NCBI GenBank assembly: GCA_034440635.1
Contig: JAOTON010001029.1
Coordinates: 228,895 to 292,894, forward strand
Direction: 5' to 3'
DNA: 64,000 nt
Origin: Lepas anatifera
Taxonomy: Eukaryota > Arthropoda > Thecostraca > Lepadidae
The position numbers and the translations under genes were made by a program. Below are positions 10,880 through 23,549 of this stretch, piece by piece; position 1 is the first letter of the stretch, and each line of letters starts with the position of its first letter. Under the pieces are notes generated by a model. It did no database searches, had not been told where the DNA came from, and was given only the letters and a program-made list of their open reading frames with translations.

Positions 10880-12191
10880 GATAGACGATTCCATAGATAA
10901 GACCTTCTGGCGAATAAAATATGTCAATCACAATCATCTAATTAGTAGTCACGTTCCTTTTCTGTTTTTCTGCGGCAGCGCTGTGGAGAGCAATGACCTC
11001 GACAGTGGATGCGACAGTGACGATCGGCAACAGCCAGACCTGCCGGATATACAGGAACCGGCCAGCCCCGACGGTTAATCTGGACATCGAAGTCACTGTT
11101 CACTGTCGAAAACATTGGGATGTTCCTCTTGCAAAAATCCGAGAGCTTTTGATGCCCGGTGCTTTGTCAAAAGTTGCCCAAGTCAAATGACGCAAGGGAT
11201 TGAAACACGCGAGTCATAATTGTCATATCAATAATAAGGCAATAATACCGCATTCATTACATTTTTACGTCATTTATCTTGAGTATTTTTCAAGGCCAAA
11301 TAGTATTTCCTGAAAAATGTCTGGCAAAAAAGCTCTCGTATTTTCGCAAGAGTGCATCAAACATCCCCAAACTTCCGTTGCCTTATGTCGTTTGTATGTC
11401 GTTTGTAAATGCCTATAACTTGATTCATCGAGTAGGTCGGCGTGTTAAAATTGTTTTAGCGTAATGATACTAATAGCAGAAGACTGGAAAGTACCGCTTT
11501 GGGTCCCAGTGTTGGACGGAGCTTGCTAAAAGTGCTCAAAATAGAATGCGGCATGTTTGCCTTCCTACATGTAGTATCTTCGTACTGCTTTCGTACAGCA
11601 GCAATCTGCGACCTACACTGCTAAAGGAAGGTTCGAAGTTTCCTTAACTGCCCCATAAAAGGGTAAAAGCTGCCCGCAACTGGTTGATCTTCCCCAAGGC
11701 TGACTCAATGAGCTCTTGTCAAAACCTGCGATGCTGTACAGAACCTGCCATGCCGATTCAGCCATGACCCCCAAAGCAATAACAGGGTCCAAATCCTCTT
11801 CTGGCCTGTTCCTAGCCAACTAGTGTTTCATAATTGATCAATTGGGGAACTGTTCATTAATAGAACTATTTTTATTGTTTTTGTCCATTTGCAAGGTATC
11901 TAATTCAAAGTGCAAAATTTGTTGGCTGCACCAGATAAATTCTGTCCATTGACTCTGTCAGTCAGTACTTTCTGTAGAAAGTACACTCAAGTATACCTGA
12001 CCTCATGTGGATGGGCCTGGCTTCCCCTAACCAACCTGCTGGATCTGCACCTGTTTGGGCAGCAGTTGAAACTCCTGGTCTTGGAGAGTTGCCGTGCAGG
12101 AAATTGTGACAAACATTCACAATAATCACTTTATCCAATAATGGGCTATTTGCCCCATGTTAGTTCTTAAATGTGGGAACTCAAGACCAGT
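10880..12191. other. No gene or repeat recognised
   Basis: Balanced composition with only short open frames. No element ends or tandem structure were seen. Confidence 0.4.
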
Positions 12192-12195
12192 TTAA

Positions 12196-14457
12196 CCCAT
12201 TAACGCCCAGCGGGTCATTTTTGTCCTCTGACTTTGACAGGCTGCAGAATCGGTACCAGTGAAGTGATCTTCAGGTTTATGATATGGATGTGTGTTTCAG
12301 AGCGTAGACAAGCTATAAAATGCATTTGAAAATCCTAGGTCTTTATGGGACAATTTTGGTGGAACTTATTTTGGCGAGGTTTTGGTCAACGTGAGATAGC
12401 TTTGAAAATTTTGTTTCTTGCAATAGCATATGGAAAGCCGAAAAGAGTTTGCATGATTGACATCAAGCTAAGACCACAAGGAATCAGATGGTGAAGAAAC
12501 AGTAAGATTTTCTTGAACGGCTTTGCGATGAGACATCGTCAAATATGAAGCGGACAAAAATGACCCGCTGGGCGTTGCGGACATCTTCGGGCCGCTGAAA
12601 AGGAGGAAAAGGATGTGTCCTGTCGTCCCGTCTCATGGGTTAGGTGCGTAATGTTACCTATAGGAAATGGAGGTATTGTGGGTCCTGCGAATTCAGGGTT
12701 GCCAGTTTATAGACTTTTCATCAAATCTGGGGATTTTAGTGCAATGTCGATACGTTTGGAAAGTTTGGAGTTTATGAAATGCTTCCGAACGTTTTCAGGG
12801 TCTGTCTTATTTTTGGAATTATTATCAAATATTTTGAACGAAAACATGCAAGATGGTTCCAGTGTTTTCTGAACGCGTTATCAAAGATAATTTTCAGGGT
12901 TTTGAAAACTTGACGAAATATTAGCATGACTTCACTGTTAAACTAGCAGAGCCTTTTCTTTTCCCCTCGATGGATTGCGTGTAGTGGATAGAGAGGATAG
13001 GGAACAGTGGCGAATTGAGGACTTCATTGGGTGTAGGGGGTTAGGGGTCTCTAGCCTCCCCGCCATTGCCTCGGAACAGCACTCAGTTATGCATTTACAA
13101 TAGGCACACTGGCATTTCGGTGGGAGGGGGAGGGTTTGAGCCTTCCTAGCCCCTTGCTCCACCACTGATTGAAAGCCAATGACCAGCTAACAAAATGAGT
13201 TTAGAATTATCGCGGCCGCCTCGCTGGTTTATTGTGACGAGGTGGTGCAGTGTAAAACTTCTGGTGCACTTTAAAAGGGGCGAAAGAATGGGAAGTTCTA
13301 GAACTTCTGTCTATAACGTAATTAGCACTGTTGCAGCTTGGTTCTAGTCAAGTGAAACTACCATGAGTGACTATCCCGGGGTTTAAGAGTAGGGCTCAAG
13401 ACCCGCCTGGATTTTTGGTTTCCCACAGACTTTGTCTAGGGCTTGGATTGTATTGCCAGTGTTAAACCATCCAGAACCCCTCCTGGATCGAGAAGAAATA
13501 TCCAGCCTTGGAGACTTAAATATATCGAAAGCATAGTTGTTAGCAATGGCACAGATCAAATGTTTTGCAGAAAAGAAGCAAAATAAGTTGTTTTGAAGCG
13601 GATCAGGTGCATATCATGAGTACGCCATCACAAAATATATTAGTCATAAGGATGAGAATGATGATGCGCTGACCGGCCTTACAATGACCAGCGGCGTGCC
13701 TAGAAATGTGAAGGTTCACATTGATGCAACTATGTGGCACGCTGCTTGCTCCAAAGAAAAGTTGGAAAGATCGATATGGACCCGTTTGGAGGTTTGGAGA
13801 TTAATCAGGCTAATTTACACCGCAAAGGGGAGATAACGGATTGAGTTTTCAAAACTTTTCATCTGCGTGCTGAATATTACGATTATTCGTTGAAAGCTCA
13901 GCGAACGTCAGTCACCAATTCTGGGAGACGGAGGAAGAAGGGGGTAGAGACAAAAGAAACAGTTTCCCAAAACCTTTGATATTCACCTTATATTCTTAAT
14001 ATTCTGTGCTCTAGTATAGCACAAAATTCTTAAAATACTATGATTTTCACAATTTTAGTTTATCCCTGCAAATCATCAGTCTAGGTTAACCACAGTTGTA
14101 TACTATTTGCAAGTATGCGATTGGTGTTGTCTATGATTAAACCTGGGGAGCATAAAACTGTCTTAACATTTTACTATGTCCAATATACAAGAGGAAATAA
14201 AACACTTCGCAAAACTGCAGTAAAAGCGATGCGCATCGGGCCGCTGAGTGCGGTGACTGCGCCGCCCGGGAGCTGGCCGCGTCGTGCCAGCCGATGTCCC
14301 AAACGCCCAGCGGGTCATTTTTGTCGGTGTCATATCTCAGAATCTAAAGGTGGTATCGGTTTAAAACTTTCGGAATATCTTATTTGGCATATTCTAAACA
14401 TAGGAACACATTTGGTTGCCAATCTGAAAGCTGGAAGTAGGTGCGGGCGTTAATGGG
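12196..14457. mobile_element. piggyBac-like non-autonomous element with TTAA duplication
   Basis: Flanked by TTAA on both sides (12192-12195 and 14458-14461). The termini are CCCATTAACGC and GCGTTAATGGG, perfect inverted repeats of 11 bp. CCC ends plus TTAA are typical of piggyBac elements. The subterminal motif AACGCCCAGCGGGTCATTTT occurs just inside the left end, inverted at about 12551-12578, and again near 14302. This layout suggests a small MITE (about 12196-12578) joined to a second related piece. No transposase is visible. A hAT MITE is nested at 13005. Confidence 0.65.
13005..13167. mobile_element. Small hAT-type MITE
   Basis: The ends are CAGTGGCGAATTGAGG and CTTGCTCCACCACTG. The interior shares CCTCGGAACAGC and GGCATTTCGGTGGG-type text with the element at 46086-46243, so the two are one family. 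No convincing 8-bp duplication was found. Confidence 0.6.
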
Positions 14458-14565
14458 TTAAAGGGAACATGACACCTTCTTAATATGATCTGAACTGAGA
14501 AAGCCATGTGATATGACATGCCAAGAAACCACTTGATCACCAATTCATTTGTCGAAGATTTTACT

Positions 14566-14685
14566 CAGGGGCGTAGCCAAGGGGGCCGTCCCACCAATTT
14601 TACCCATCAGGGCCCTTTGGTGCTGTCACAGGGGCCCTTTTTCGGGGCGCCGCCCCCCCTGAGCGAAATCCTGGCTATTCCCCTG
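14566..14685. mobile_element. 120-bp hAT-type MITE
   Basis: The left end is CAGGGGCGTAGCCAAGG and the right end is TCCTGGCTATTCCCCTG. The flanking octamers ATTTTACT and GTTTTATT match at 6 of 8 positions, consistent with an aged target duplication. Confidence 0.7.
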
Positions 14686-14689
14686 GTTT

Positions 14690-15190
14690 TATTGTTTGCA
14701 GAAAAAATGAAGAAATTTACACCTATCAACCCTGTCCTCCCTGGTCATGTTTACACTTTATGACACAATGTTAGGCAAGTTATATTATGCTCAACCCTGC
14801 TGCACATGCTGAGGGAATATCTTTTTACATTTTTTTGGTCATCTTAAAACCCATACACTAAACATACCATTGGTACTGTTGATTGTACCTACATGGGTAT
14901 GTATAAACTGATTATTGACTGTGTAACCTGCCTATTGACTGTGTTTAAGCTCAAAATATGTTTCAATATTTCAAGAAAAAGAGAAGAAATTATATATGTT
15001 GCTTTGGTTCCTAATGGTAACCTCTTTTAGCTTAAAACATTTGTTTGCATTCATATTCATTATTGGGTTATATCAAATAGGTAAATAGCATTGCTAGCTC
15101 ATGGGCCAATTTTAAAACACAATAGGTAATTTGGATACTTTCCATTACTAACAGAGGAAAATTAACGCAAACAAAATACAAAAAATATTA
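14690..15190. other. AT-rich DNA, nothing recognised
   Basis: AT-rich, with the near-repeat GATTATTGACTGTGTAACCT and CTATTGACTGTGTTTAAGC around 14910-14950. No coding signal was seen. Confidence 0.4.
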
Positions 15191-15194
15191 GTTC

Positions 15195-15262
15195 TAGCAA
15201 AGCCATATGATACTGGCAGTTGATGCATAGTTGGACCCTACCAATATTTTTATTGAAATATC
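15195..15262 (+). mobile_element. SINE 3'-tail fragment
   Basis: GCCATATGATACTGGCAGTT followed by GATGCATAGTTGGACCC matches the tail of the SINE at 5994-6183. The tRNA-like head is missing, as expected for a truncated copy. Confidence 0.6.
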
Positions 15263-17350
15263 AGTTATCAGTTTTTTTCAGAAATGGGATACACTCATTA
15301 TTTTCACCATGGATTGTCCCTAGAAACACTGCAATTTTGAATTATTCCAAGGTGTGATCTTCCCTTCGAAAAATAGAAACTCAGCAGTCCATCAGGAAAT
15401 AAAATGGGCTGCCCCTGTCTGTCCTGATTTAGCTGTACTCTGTAAAGTTTCGAGAAGCTTTACTTGAATAATAAAACCAGTGGTTAAATTTTCCTTGAAA
15501 TATTTGTTTGAAATTCTCAATGGTGCTTCTTAAAAATGTGTTTAAACCATATTTCCAAATTTCTGTGAAACATATATGTGAAAAATATAACAAAATATCA
15601 GTCTTAGTGACTATAACATGCTAAGGAACTTGGCTTAACTGGAGTTCTAAGGCAGATCTTCAACGGACTTTCCAAGCTTTGTATGTTGTGTTGTACCAGC
15701 ATGCAACTTATCCTCGCTGTGACAGTTGTGCTCATATGAATTATGGTTGGCGACAGTTTTGACCTTTTTTCCTCCCCTGATTAGATTATATTCATAAAGT
15801 TTCAAATTACTGTGCTTTCTAATCATTTGCAGATAATACTGCCATGGTAACTTCGCGAGAAAATTATATCCAGCTCCAAGCGAAAATGAATTATATTTTG
15901 CCTAAGACCTCGGAGTGGTCTCAGGCAAACCGGTTGGTGCTGAATGTATCAAGATCTTATGCCCACCTTTACCTCGAAAGAAGTTGTCAATCATCGGGCT
16001 TCTCTTAACCCATTTGTGTAAACAAATACTTTTTGCTCACACCTAGTGTCAAAATTAGGTGTGGGCAAAAAGGGGAGACATCTTGGAATAATTATTGATG
16101 CACAATTGTTAGATAGAAATTAAACATAAACATTGAAGCATCTATTATAAACATACATTTTGGTATAATGGGTCAAACTATTTTCTTTCCTTCCATTTTG
16201 TGAGTTCAATTGTTTGTATACTGCCATGCCTAAATTATTGTGTAATAGTATTGGGGAGTAACTATGGGTCTAAAGTAGGTAAGATCATTGCACTTAAAAA
16301 CGTGTTTTTCGTATTATTCCAATAAAAACATTCGAACTTCATACCAACGGCCTCATCCTGAAACGAAAATGCTTGAATTTCCAGATTTGGCAGCTGAACA
16401 TAGAATGGTAGATTTCTCCCAAATTTTGGATGGTAGTTGCCTGTTGCCATTTCCTTTTACCCAAGCTGCATTGACCTAATTACACCAGAATGATACAAGA
16501 CTTCGAAATACTGTTGATCACAACAAAGCTAGCAAAACATTGACCACGTCTTTTCCGCACTAGAAATTTGGAACCAGACCAAGCTTTAGAAATGGGAATG
16601 ATGTGCCACGCAACAAGAATGCCCTGAAACATTACATAGAAAACACTTCTTTGAAGGTGCAAAACTCCAAATGATGAGGTCTGAGTGACTGATGCCGACG
16701 CTACGTGCGTGTGTTTATAAAGCGATTCCCTTAAAGGTAACCATGGTCTGTTTTCAACACCTTGTTATGTGGTTCTGCTGCGCCTGAACGGCGTAGCGCT
16801 ATATGACCTCACAGGTGGGTTGGTGCGCCCTAAAGCCCGAATAATCAACGGCGTTAGCAAACCGCAGACCAAGGTGGCATGTTGTGTACTTATCAGTGTA
16901 ACATTATTGTTTAGCTAAGGCCTTCCTTTTGGGTAAACCACTGCGAATTCCTGTTATTATGTACAAAAACATCGTTTCGAAAATTACTAAGATTTGGCAT
17001 AAATCGAACCGATTATCTGCTCTCGATTAAACTAAAAAGAAAATTGCCCTCGTTATAGCATTATCGAAGTCACTGATTTGATTATCAATTTCCCGTTATC
17101 GATGTTGCTGTCCTGAAAAACGGTTGATCAGTGATAGTTATCGAAGTCCGGCTGAAGTTATCAAGTGTCTGCGACTGACAACTGCCTACAGGGACACCAA
17201 TTTAGCAATGGCCAATTACTGGGAATGATAGCTGAGTGAATGGTTTAAGAGCCTGTAATGGGCTGCACTGATTTAGAACAGACAGGGCCACAATCACCTG
17301 AGACGTGCTGCCCGGACCATTTGAGAGGGGATGGCATCAACTGTATTGAA
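15263..17350. other. Long stretch without recognised features
   Basis: AT-rich, apparently single-copy DNA. Short open frames near 16262-16660 show no recognisable protein features. At 17362 the text CAGGGGCAGATCCAAGGGGG looks like an isolated hAT-type end without a partner. Confidence 0.4.
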
Positions 17351-17760
17351 AGTCACCGCACCCAGGGGCAGATCCAAGGGGGAGCGATCGCCACGCCTTC
17401 TTGGACTATCCGGGCCCTTGGTAGGGGCCCCAGCTGGCCCGAAGGAGATTTCTCGTGCCCTTTGACAGGGGGCCCGCCGGAGGTTACACGATTCGCCCCA
17501 ATTAGTGCGTAAGATTGTGCGGGCTCCTAGAATTGCAATTCTACTAAAAATGGCACATGCCCTTGGAAGAATTAACCCCGATCGCCGGCTGTATCAGTAG
17601 ACTGGTCCAAAAATAATAGAAAAACGTTGCTCCTCATGGTTGTTTTTTTCCTTGCCTAGTCAGTAATAAATCCATAAAAAGTCAGGCCAATAGATCTATG
17701 GCAAGTGCCCGCGCCTTGATCTTCCCATTTTCCATTAGTGGCTCCATTGCCTTGCAAGGG

Positions 17761-18230
17761 AAGGTCAGGCTATTTTCGCTATTTGAGCTAGCGAGGTCAT
17801 ATTATATATCACGCGATTTGCAATGATGAGAGGAATCTAATGAGCCCAAAATATTTTCCCTAAGCCTTCTCTAAGAGAATCTATAGGGGAAAATTAAACT
17901 GCTCCAATATTAGTCTATGGAAAAGTATTTGATTTTGAAAAAAGTATATGATCTGAATATTGACCTGACCTAAAAATTTTCCTACATCCTCTTTGTCCTG
18001 TTAGGACTTAGAGCATTTATAACCAGAATTTTTAGGTCAGGCTAATATTAAGTCACCAAAGGTCAAAAACTTTCCCATAGGCTAAAAGTGGAGCAGTTTA
18101 GTTTTCCCCTATAGATTCTCTCAGAGAAGGCTTAGGGAAAATCTTTTGGGCTCATTAGATTCCTCTCATCATTGCAAATCGAGTGATATATAATATGACC
18201 TTGCTAGGTCAAATAGTGAAAATAACCTGG
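17761..18230. repeat. Long inverted repeat (about 220-bp arms, about 48-bp spacer)
   Basis: The left arm (about 17761-17980) and right arm (about 18029-18230) are nearly complementary. Each contains AATGATGAGAGGAATCTAAT, CCCTAAGCCTTCTCT and GAATCTATAGGGGAAAA (one in reverse complement) and ends in GGTCA-type hexamers. The RNA of either strand would fold into a long hairpin. The right arm is colinear with the interior of the TTAA element at 49791-50773, so this is a head-to-head derivative of that family. Confidence 0.85.
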
Positions 18231-18939
18231 CTAGCTGGCTGTATTCCGAGGCGATATGGTTCGTCAAAAGCACGACGTTTTCCTGCAGCTTTAAAATCTC
18301 GTCGGCTACAAGGGCCATACCTGAGTCAGTCTCCTGCTTGGCCATGGCTTCTCAGTCACTTCTTGGGTGCAATGTCCTCAAACCGACCGCGCCATGTTAG
18401 GTCCCCGCTTCCGGCACTCCCATGGCACACCACTTGCTCACCTCTTGAAGTGTATCACACGACTGCCGCTGCACGGCCAGGCCCGGTAACTGCCACACTA
18501 ACATCATCTCGTGAGGGCGCACCACACCAGCGGTCTAGCACATCACAGGCATGACTTTATAATGCTCCAACATATTCAGAGCACCATGAACCTGTCAAGC
18601 CTTGAAATGAAATTGGCAACTACGTATTTGTGTACTTTTCTTTTGAATGACATTTAAAGTCAATCTAGGTCATTTAGACAGCTTACAGGAGTCGTTTTAG
18701 ATTTAAAACACAAGTAATGGTACGAAATCTGTGAAAGGTAAGTGGTCAGCTTACATTTGACATCCATATCAGCCGTGTTGTAGCGTATCCGCACGAAAGG
18801 TACTTGCAATGATCGTTTTTCCTAAGTAAGAACCTCTGTGACCTGTTACTTAATCTGAGTTACAAAGAAAACCACCCACCGCTTAAACCCTGAGGATCAC
18901 CAGTGAAAAAAATAAAATAAGACTTCTTCAAAAATTCAT

Positions 18940-19260
18940 AATTTAAAGAAAAGGTCACAAGGTCAAGAGGCCAAATCCTGACTTGAGGTCAAAGTATTAT
19001 TTTTCGTATATAGCCCGTTGTATCTTCTATCCATTGGCATCAATTTTAAATTATTTCGATTAGTAACTTTTAAGATACAAAATTACTTCTTCTTCAATGT
19101 TTGCGTTGACTTCGAAACTTTGATGACCTCTATCTGGTGACCTCTATGACCTTGGGATCTGAAAATGGGCTCAAATTTTTATTTTTATAGGGGACCTTGG
19201 ATATAAAATTTGGTGGAAGTCTGAGAGGTCATGGTGAACTTTTTGGTGTCTACCTGGACG
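18940..19260. repeat. AGGTCA-rich fragment, probable TTAA-element remnant
   Basis: It contains repeated GGTCA/TGACC words (AAAAGGTCACAAGGTCAAG, GACCTCTATCTGGTGACCTC) of the density seen inside the TTAA elements. No TTAA-flanked end was found, and the right side runs into a compound microsatellite. Confidence 0.5.
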
Positions 19261-19265
19261 ATTTG

Positions 19266-19550
<285 letters not shown>

Positions 19551-19956
19551 GTCCATGCAAGAGTACGCACTTCACTTTCTAAAGGCTTTTACTTTTCTCC
19601 TATAAGTCTAACAGCTAAAATTTATATGTGGTTGTTTAGCCTGAATAATTGTCTATGTATGGTCCATGTTTCAACTCGATGTCCCTGAAAGGAACTCGCC
19701 ACGAGCCCATCAAAAATTAAATGCCACGTGCGCAGTCTTGCCGAAGTGGGTCGGTGAGAGTACACAAGAGAGGAGGCTGGAGTACGCATCGATGCCCCGC
19801 TGTGCTTTAGGTGCATAGAAGTTTTTTTGTCGCCAAACTAGGCGATTGTATGATTCTATATCGTTCTGAATATACAAGAACTATGTCACAACGTTTGGTT
19901 TTCGAATGACTTACGGACTCTGTCCCGAGCAAAAATTAAATTTTCCTATTTCTTAA

Positions 19957-20799
19957 CAAGAGCATTGACGGGGGCGGGTACCCGCCCCCTCGGGTTTTTC
20001 GGAGGTAGCATAAAGACGGCGGCGCGCAGCGCCACCGTACTTGGCATACCTTTTTCCTCATCATTTTTACAACTTCTATGAAAAGTTTAAGGTTAGGTCA
20101 TATCAGGCCAGGTCACCAGTACAGGTCAAGTGACCTGACCTAAAAAAAGTTTAAGATCGCATAAGTCGGAGCAGGGTGAACTTATCCGATTGAAACTCAT
20201 ATCACATAATGGGCCCACCGAGTTCTCTAAAATATGTTCCGGTATTTTTGATAGCGGTGACCTAAGGTCAGGTACGAGGCATGACCTCTCCATTGGAAAT
20301 ACATGGGAAAAATGTTTTTTTACAGTATAACTTAGTAACGAAGAGTGATAGAGCGTTTATTTTAGCTTCATTAGACTCACCTTGGCCTTGCGGTTCTAAT
20401 TATATGCATTTTATATAATTTGACCCTGACCTTACCTCAGGTCAGGTCAAATCCTTGATTTGACCTAGCAAGGTCAAATTATATATCATTCGATTCGGCT
20501 TGCTGCGAGGATTCATATAGTTTAAGTCGTTTTGCTCTATCTTTATTTTTTCAGATGTAATGGCCGAAAAAACTTAATTTACGTGTTATCCCTATTACGG
20601 CATGTTTTGACCTCTGGTGACCTTATGAAATGTGACCTGACAAAAAATGGTTCAAATATTTCCGATGGAGAAGTAGATGGGTAACCAAACGCCGTTTACC
20701 GTTTTTCGCTACCTACCGTGGTTCTCGAGATCTTAAGGGGGGCGGGTACCCGCCCCCTCGTCAAAGCGAAGGTGGCTCAGACCCCCTTCAATGCGCGTG
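19957..20799 (+). mobile_element. TTAA-flanked non-coding element, family A (full length, 843 bp)
   Basis: TTAA abuts both ends (19953-19956 and 20800-20803). The right end is CTTCAATGCGCGTG; the left end CAAGAGCATTGACGGGGG is its inverse with a few changes. Both ends hold GGCGGGTACCCGCC, a KpnI-centred palindrome. Next comes GGGTTTTTCGGAGGTAGCAT, then GGCGGCGCGCAGCGCC, then an interior full of AGGTCA/TGACCT words. No open frame is conserved. Other copies are at 31338, 32664 and 58583. Confidence 0.9.
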
Positions 20800-20803
20800 T
20801 TAA

Positions 20804-21496
20804 GCATGCGCACTCTTGCCCAATGGTCTACCGCGTACTTTTGCCGAACATGCTCCCTTGGGAAGAAAGCCTTTTATAAACATGTTGGCAGGCGTTTTAG
20901 CGTGAGCTCCGGTCATATCCCCTGCGTACTCTTACCCGCCCTTACCCTATATATACTGCAGTCAACATAGGTTTTGTGTGAAGACCGAATGTTTCGCCAG
21001 ATCTGCCAGATACTGCAAAAGAAGGATGAAATAATACGTAGTTAGGGATGAACTTGGAAATGTCCATGGATCGTAGCTAACAGTGTAAAGCTTGCACAAG
21101 GCATCTGATGCAAAAGAAGTTTTTGTCCCGCTTATACATAGCAAAATAGAACAATTTTTACTAATTTCAGGTCTGTAGAAAATAAAATATGACTTCCTCG
21201 TAAACATACAGTGAAACTAAAAGTTTCACGAGGTCCCACGGTGATTTTGGTAGGCTCTCATTCTTCAATGCTTTCTCTGTTGGGAATGGGAACATTTAGC
21301 TGGGCTAACTTGCGCCTTTTCGATTATCGCACTTTTTAGTTGACACCACAGCGCTCCGCGGCGTCCGTGGCACCTTGAGGCTGTATGCTGGCCCCTATGT
21401 TCCGATATAACTGTTGTTTGTAAGGAAACGACTTTCACATCTATATGTGTCTTCAAGCTTACGCATATTTTACATATCCTACATACAGATGCAAAT
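20804..21496. other. No recognisable feature
   Basis: Mixed sequence between two DNA elements. Short open frames only. Confidence 0.4.
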
Positions 21497-21498
21497 TA

Positions 21499-22282
21499 CA
21501 GGGTGACCCAAAAAAACGGGCCCCAACGTTCCAATGGCCATCAAGTCAATGCTTTGCGTCGGATTTTAATGAAACTTTGGACATAAATACGCTTTTGTGT
21601 GTTAAGTCAGATGCCAAAATATCATAGTAATAGAACTACAACTCTCTATTCCATATCAAATATTCTAGACATCCTATCTTCTTAATCTGTGCATTTTTGT
21701 GCATTGTACTTACAAAGTTTAAACGCTCCGCAAATAAAATATAAAAATTGCAGGACTTTTTCGATAAGCATGCAGCCTAAGAGAACCTCAATGCAGATAA
21801 TGAAACCAATCCAAGTCACTTGGGATGCCCAGAGAAGTGCATAGTCGAGCTTGAAGAGAACTTCAGGGGTTGAGGGCCACCTTGCCTGAGAAATCTGGTG
21901 CGCGGGTAAAACAGTCCCTCTTTACCTCCCCTAAAAACCCCTTAAATATTTTATTTTCGGACTGCAAAAAGGACTGTGTGTAGCCAAAGAGTCCAGGATC
22001 GCTCCTGTGCTAAAGAAATGCAGCCCTGGGAAATATCCAGGACACTACACCGACCACTTATCATGACTTTTCGTCGATTTTTGAGAATGCACGGATACAG
22101 AAAATAGGATGTCTAGAACATGTATTATGGAACAAAATGTTTATATCCTATTATTTTGATATTTTTGTATCTTACTCAACACACAAAAACGCATTTATGC
22201 TCAAAGTTTTATCTAAATCCGACGTAAAATATTGACGTTATGGCTATACGAATGTCGGGGCCCGTTTTTTTGGGTCACCCTG
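21499..22282. mobile_element. Tc1/mariner-like element with about 210-bp terminal inverted repeats
   Basis: The left end is TA-CAGGGTGACCCAAAAAAAC and the right end is GTTTTTTTGGGTCACCCTG-TA, with TA on both sides as expected for a mariner-type duplication. Similarity between the arms continues about 210 bp inward (21499-21709 against 22073-22282), including CTAGACATCCTAT and ACGCTTTTGTGTGTT-like blocks. The roughly 360-bp centre has no transposase. It is therefore a non-autonomous, foldback-capable element. Confidence 0.8.
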
Positions 22283-22299
22283 TATAAGTGTTCTTATTA

Positions 22300-22500
22300 G
22301 GCTGGGGGGATCTAGTTGCGCGTAGCTTCCGCCCGCGCTCTCCGTACGCCCGCGCTGATTTGGGCGGAAGTTTGCGCGTAAGCGATTTGGAGGGATTTTC
22401 GGGAGAGAGCGATCGCGCGGAGCTCCGCGCCGGCGTAAGTTAGCGCGGATCATCGGGGGCAATCCGAGGCGGCGGTGAATACCGCTGGCGACCATACTAG
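22300..22500. other. CpG-dense segment
   Basis: CG dinucleotides are much denser here than in the surroundings (GCGCGTAGCTTCCGCCCGCG, GCGATCGCGCGGAGCTCCGC). It could be a promoter-associated segment or part of an unrecognised GC-rich repeat. No transcript start signal is identifiable. Confidence 0.35.
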
Positions 22501-23026
22501 ATGGACTCTAAGGCTAAAATCCCCATAGAATACGGTGCTTTTCTGGCCGTAGTAAACTCACGCCATAGGTTACAGCCTGCTGACTGCTGAACGGTGTCAG
22601 ATTTCCTGGCCGACTGTGGGGAGGAGGGGATGAGAGGAAGACACGGCTCCGCGCTGGGAGGTGAGGTGATGATAAAAGTGCTCGGATCGGATAAAGGGAA
22701 AAGCTTTAGCCGTAAAAGACAATTTATCGGTGGGATTTCCACATAAAGGAGACATACATGTGAAAACGATATAATTTTCCTTCCTCCGAATGCGTTTTTA
22801 TGTTAAGCTTACCTCAAGTCAATTTATCTGGGCAGGACACGGGCTTCACGAAACTCACTTGCTTCGTCGTACTATGGTGCCATTGGATTAGTCAGAGCAA
22901 TGGGGGAGAGATGAGCAGGCCCCAAGAAACCTGGCTCGGCGAGTGCAGCGCAATTCGGTGTAAAATTTATTCACGAATCGAACCGCTATTCGGTACATTT
23001 TCTCAAACGTAGCCAAGTCATGTTTA
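22501..23026. other. No recognisable feature
   Basis: Ordinary composition with no repeat or coding signal that I can support. Confidence 0.35.
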
Positions 23027-23548
23027 CTGGCGGATCCAGGAGCGGGGGGGGGCACAACGGGAAATTGCCCCCTATTGTCATCTATCGGCTCCGGCGGGGG
23101 TCCACTGCCTGTCTTTAGCCTGTCACGCGTATGGTAAGACTGATATGTTTTACGCTGTCTTTCAAGTCACGCCAAAGATGCTGCAAGTGCTTGGGTGACC
23201 TTTTATGGACACGGGGGTCAAGGCTGAAAGCCTTAACTATATCTTCTCATGCCTTTGTCTTTCGCTTTACTTGTTTTACGTCAAGTCGCTTGGTATCCTC
23301 GATGTCCTTAAAGTCATTAATAAATTCAATAACCTTTGATTTTTCGAAATGCCGAAAAATTTGACAAAAAATTGAAATGCTGCTTTCAACCCTCCCCCTT
23401 CCGGGTTCCAAAAACTCAGCGCCCACCGTGAGGATTTTGCGCCCACCTGATATGTTTTGCCGGTTAAAAGTGGCGTCCCGCTGGTCCAGATGACGCACCC
23501 CCCGTGGAAGTTGCCTCCCCCCGATCCGCAATCCTGGATCCGCCTATG
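23027..23548. mobile_element. Possible DNA element with GGCGGATCCAGG-type ends
   Basis: The left end is ACTGGCGGATCCAGGAGC and the right end is ATCCTGGATCCGCCTATG; the central 12 bp are inverse matches. The right half shares TTTTGCGCCCACCTGATATG with the block near 7900, linking it to the GC-rich family. No clear target duplication was seen, so the two ends may belong to different insertions. Confidence 0.45.
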
Positions 23549-23549
23549 A

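Noticed and set aside
18183..18554. 123-codon forward frame
   Set aside because: It begins inside the palindrome arm; Pro/Ser/Arg-rich with no recognisable motif.
22300..22500. CpG island promoter
   Set aside because: CpG density alone is not enough; no adjacent gene or initiator signal was found. Kept only as a composition note.
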